Of a stretch of DNA of 26,320 nucleotides, positions 25,082 to 26,320 are shown one piece after another (position 1 is the stretch's first letter; every line of letters begins with the position of its first letter). Made by a program: the position numbers and the translations under genes. A model generated the notes under the pieces. It had not been told where the DNA came from and searched no databases. It was given only the letters and a program-made list of their open reading frames with translations. The DNA comes from Competibacteraceae bacterium UBA2792 (GTDB lineage Bacteria > Pseudomonadota > Gammaproteobacteria > Competibacterales > Competibacteraceae), in assembly GCA_002352125.1 (NCBI GenBank), contig DEHU01000066.1:1-26320 (forward strand), read 5' to 3'.

Positions 25082-25166
25082 CGGGGCGGCGGTAAAGCGC
25101 CTTGATCTCGTATTGACCAATAGAAAGACAGAGTAGTCGTCCTGCCTATGAATGCCGATTCGTGAT

Positions 25167-26320
25167 ATGGAACGCCTCGACCCGCTTTACACGCCCCTGA
25201 GCGGCTTCAATCTGATCGAAGCCAGCGCCGGCACCGGTAAGACCTACACCATCACCGCTTTGTACGTGCGGCTGGTGGTGGAGGCGGCGATTCCGGTCAA
25301 CCGCATCCTGGTGGTGACCTACACCAACGCCGCCACCAAGGAACTGCGCGACCGCATCCGCGAGCGACTGGTGCAAATCCGCTCCGCTTTCCTGCGTGGC
25401 CGCGCCGCCGAACACGACGATCTCGCCGTGCGGTTGCTGGATTTGATGGCGGACCGGGAGATCGCCATCCGCCGGCTGACCAACGCCGCACGCGGGTTCG
25501 ACGAGGCCGCCATCTTCACCATTCACGGCTTCTGCAAGCGGGTGCTCGGCGATAACGCCTTCGAGAGCGGTCTGTCGTTCGAGACCGAACTGATGGCCGA
25601 TACCGGCGACCTGTTAGGGGAAATCGTCGACGATTTTTGGCGGCGGGAGTTTTACACCGCTTCGCCGCTGGTGGTGCGCTATTTTCTGGACGAGGACTAC
25701 AGCCCGGAGAAACTGCTCGGCCAGATCGAGCGCCATCTGGGCAAGCCGTATCTGCAAGTGGTCACGCCGAACGGGGAAGCGGACGGCGCGGCGCTCGAAG
25801 GGGCGTTCGTCGCCGCGTTCCGGCAGGCCCGCGATCTCTGGTTGCAGGATCGCGCCAGGATCGAAGACTTGTTGCTGAAATCGCCCAGCCTCAACCGGAA
25901 GAGCTATGGCCTGAAATCCATTCCCGGCTGGCTGGAAGCGATGGATAGCTATCTGACGGCGGAGGCGCCGAAGCTGGTGCTGTTCGAGAAGTTCGCGCAA
26001 TTCACCACCGCCAAGCTGCAAACCTCGGTCAACAAGGGCAAAGCCGCACCCCGACATCCGTTCTTCGATGCGTGCGAGACGCTGAAAACCGCCTGCGAGG
26101 CGCTCGCCACGTATTGCCGCCATCAAATTCCGGTCAAGCTGCTGGCCTATTGCAACGCCGAGCTGGCGGTCCGCAAGCGACGGCAACAGGTGCAGTCCTA
26201 CGACGATTTGCTGCTCGATCTGCACGAGGTGCTAAACAGCCCCCGGCAAGGTGCGGCGCTGGTCGAAACCCTGCATCGCCGCTATGCCGCCGCCCTGATC
26301 GACGAATTCCAGGACACCGA
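25167..26320 (+). CDS. recB: Exodeoxyribonuclease V beta subunit RecB (3' partial)
   Basis: The first 384 residues of RecB, a 3'-5' helicase and nuclease of RecBCD. The frame runs off the window end. Walker A is EASAGTGKTYT near residue 18, then motif Ia VVTYTNAATKELRDRIRERL, TIHGFCKRVLGDNAFE, and at the end the DEFQDT motif II. The nuclease domain lies beyond the window. The ATG at 25167 follows a short ATG...TGA (MNADS) that overlaps its start region. No strong ribosome site is visible, which is notable if the normal recC-recB coupling was lost by the insertion. Confidence 0.95.
   Translation, partial: MERLDPLYTPLSGFNLIEASAGTGKTYTITALYVRLVVEAAIPVNRILVVTYTNAATKELRDRIRERLVQIRSAFLRGRAAEHDDLAVRLLDLMADREIAIRRLTNAARGFDEAAIFTIHGFCKRVLGDNAFESGLSFETELMADTGDLLGEIVDDFWRREFYTASPLVVRYFLDEDYSPEKLLGQIERHLGKPYLQVVTPNGEADGAALEGAFVAAFRQARDLWLQDRARIEDLLLKSPSLNRKSYGLKSIPGWLEAMDSYLTAEAPKLVLFEKFAQFTTAKLQTSVNKGKAAPRHPFFDACETLKTACEALATYCRHQIPVKLLAYCNAELAVRKRRQQVQSYDDLLLDLHEVLNSPRQGAALVETLHRRYAAALIDEFQDT

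Larger units (their letters stand above)
23384..25166. other. AT-rich accessory island between recC and recB
   Basis: The region is visibly AT-richer than the flanking recC and recB coding DNA. It carries a SEFIR-domain protein, a PIN toxin with partner and a small membrane ORF, none of which belong to the usual recCBD unit. No integrase, transposase, direct repeat or tRNA end was found. The segment 24303-24438 is non-coding with no clear element, apart from a degenerate attC-like stretch around 24381-24402. The last 85 bp before recB also appear empty. Confidence 0.75.

Overview
The window comes from a high-GC Gram-negative bacterium. RecC and RecB, PdxH, MobA, a sigma-54 activator, a DciA-like protein, UbiB-type kinase and an outer-membrane beta-barrel protein suggest a proteobacterium, most likely a gammaproteobacterium. 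Genus cannot be fixed from sequence alone. Nearly all of it is densely coding chromosomal DNA; one stretch, between recC and recB, is clearly AT-richer and looks acquired.

Layout, left to right. (1) 1-1043 (+): the end of a mycofactocin locus, a mycofactocin-coupled SDR dehydrogenase overlapping mftB. (2) 1153-3463 (-): a sigma-54 activator of AcoR type with its own promoter and a palindrome across it, preceded by a 56-aa zinc-ribbon gene. (3) 3595-6169 (-): an OBG/DRG-like GTPase with a TGS domain, followed by a B12-binding radical SAM protein. (4) 6277-8211 (-): a Ro60/Rsr (TROVE) protein followed immediately by three tandem Y-RNA-like RNAs and one intrinsic terminator. The last RNA carries a circularly permuted tRNA-like domain. 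This is the most striking locus of the window. (5) 8325-9230 (-): an outer-membrane beta-barrel protein, divergent from pdxH (9392-10036, +) and a thioredoxin/DsbD-type membrane protein. (6) 11325-12722 (-): a UbiB-family kinase. (7) 12781-13057 (+): a probable unannotated small RNA with promoter, hairpins, an A-rich loop and a terminator. (8) 13262-15503 (-): an acyl carrier protein and an AMP-forming acetyl-CoA synthetase, divergent from a Pat-type protein acetyltransferase (15680-18373, +). (9) 18577-20029 (+): mobA and a DciA/DUF721 protein. (10) 20156-26320 (+): recC, an AT-rich island (small membrane ORF, frameshifted SEFIR protein, PIN toxin and partner), then the 5' part of recB.

How the genes work together. 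Rsr and the Y RNAs should form a ribonucleoprotein that directs or gates RNA processing. Acetyl-CoA synthetase and Pat form a known regulatory pair in which Pat acetylates and inactivates the synthetase at the C-terminal lysine. The SDR and MftB belong to the mycofactocin redox-cofactor system. RecC and RecB are subunits of the RecBCD nuclease-helicase, and the cargo between them resembles defence or toxin-antitoxin genes.
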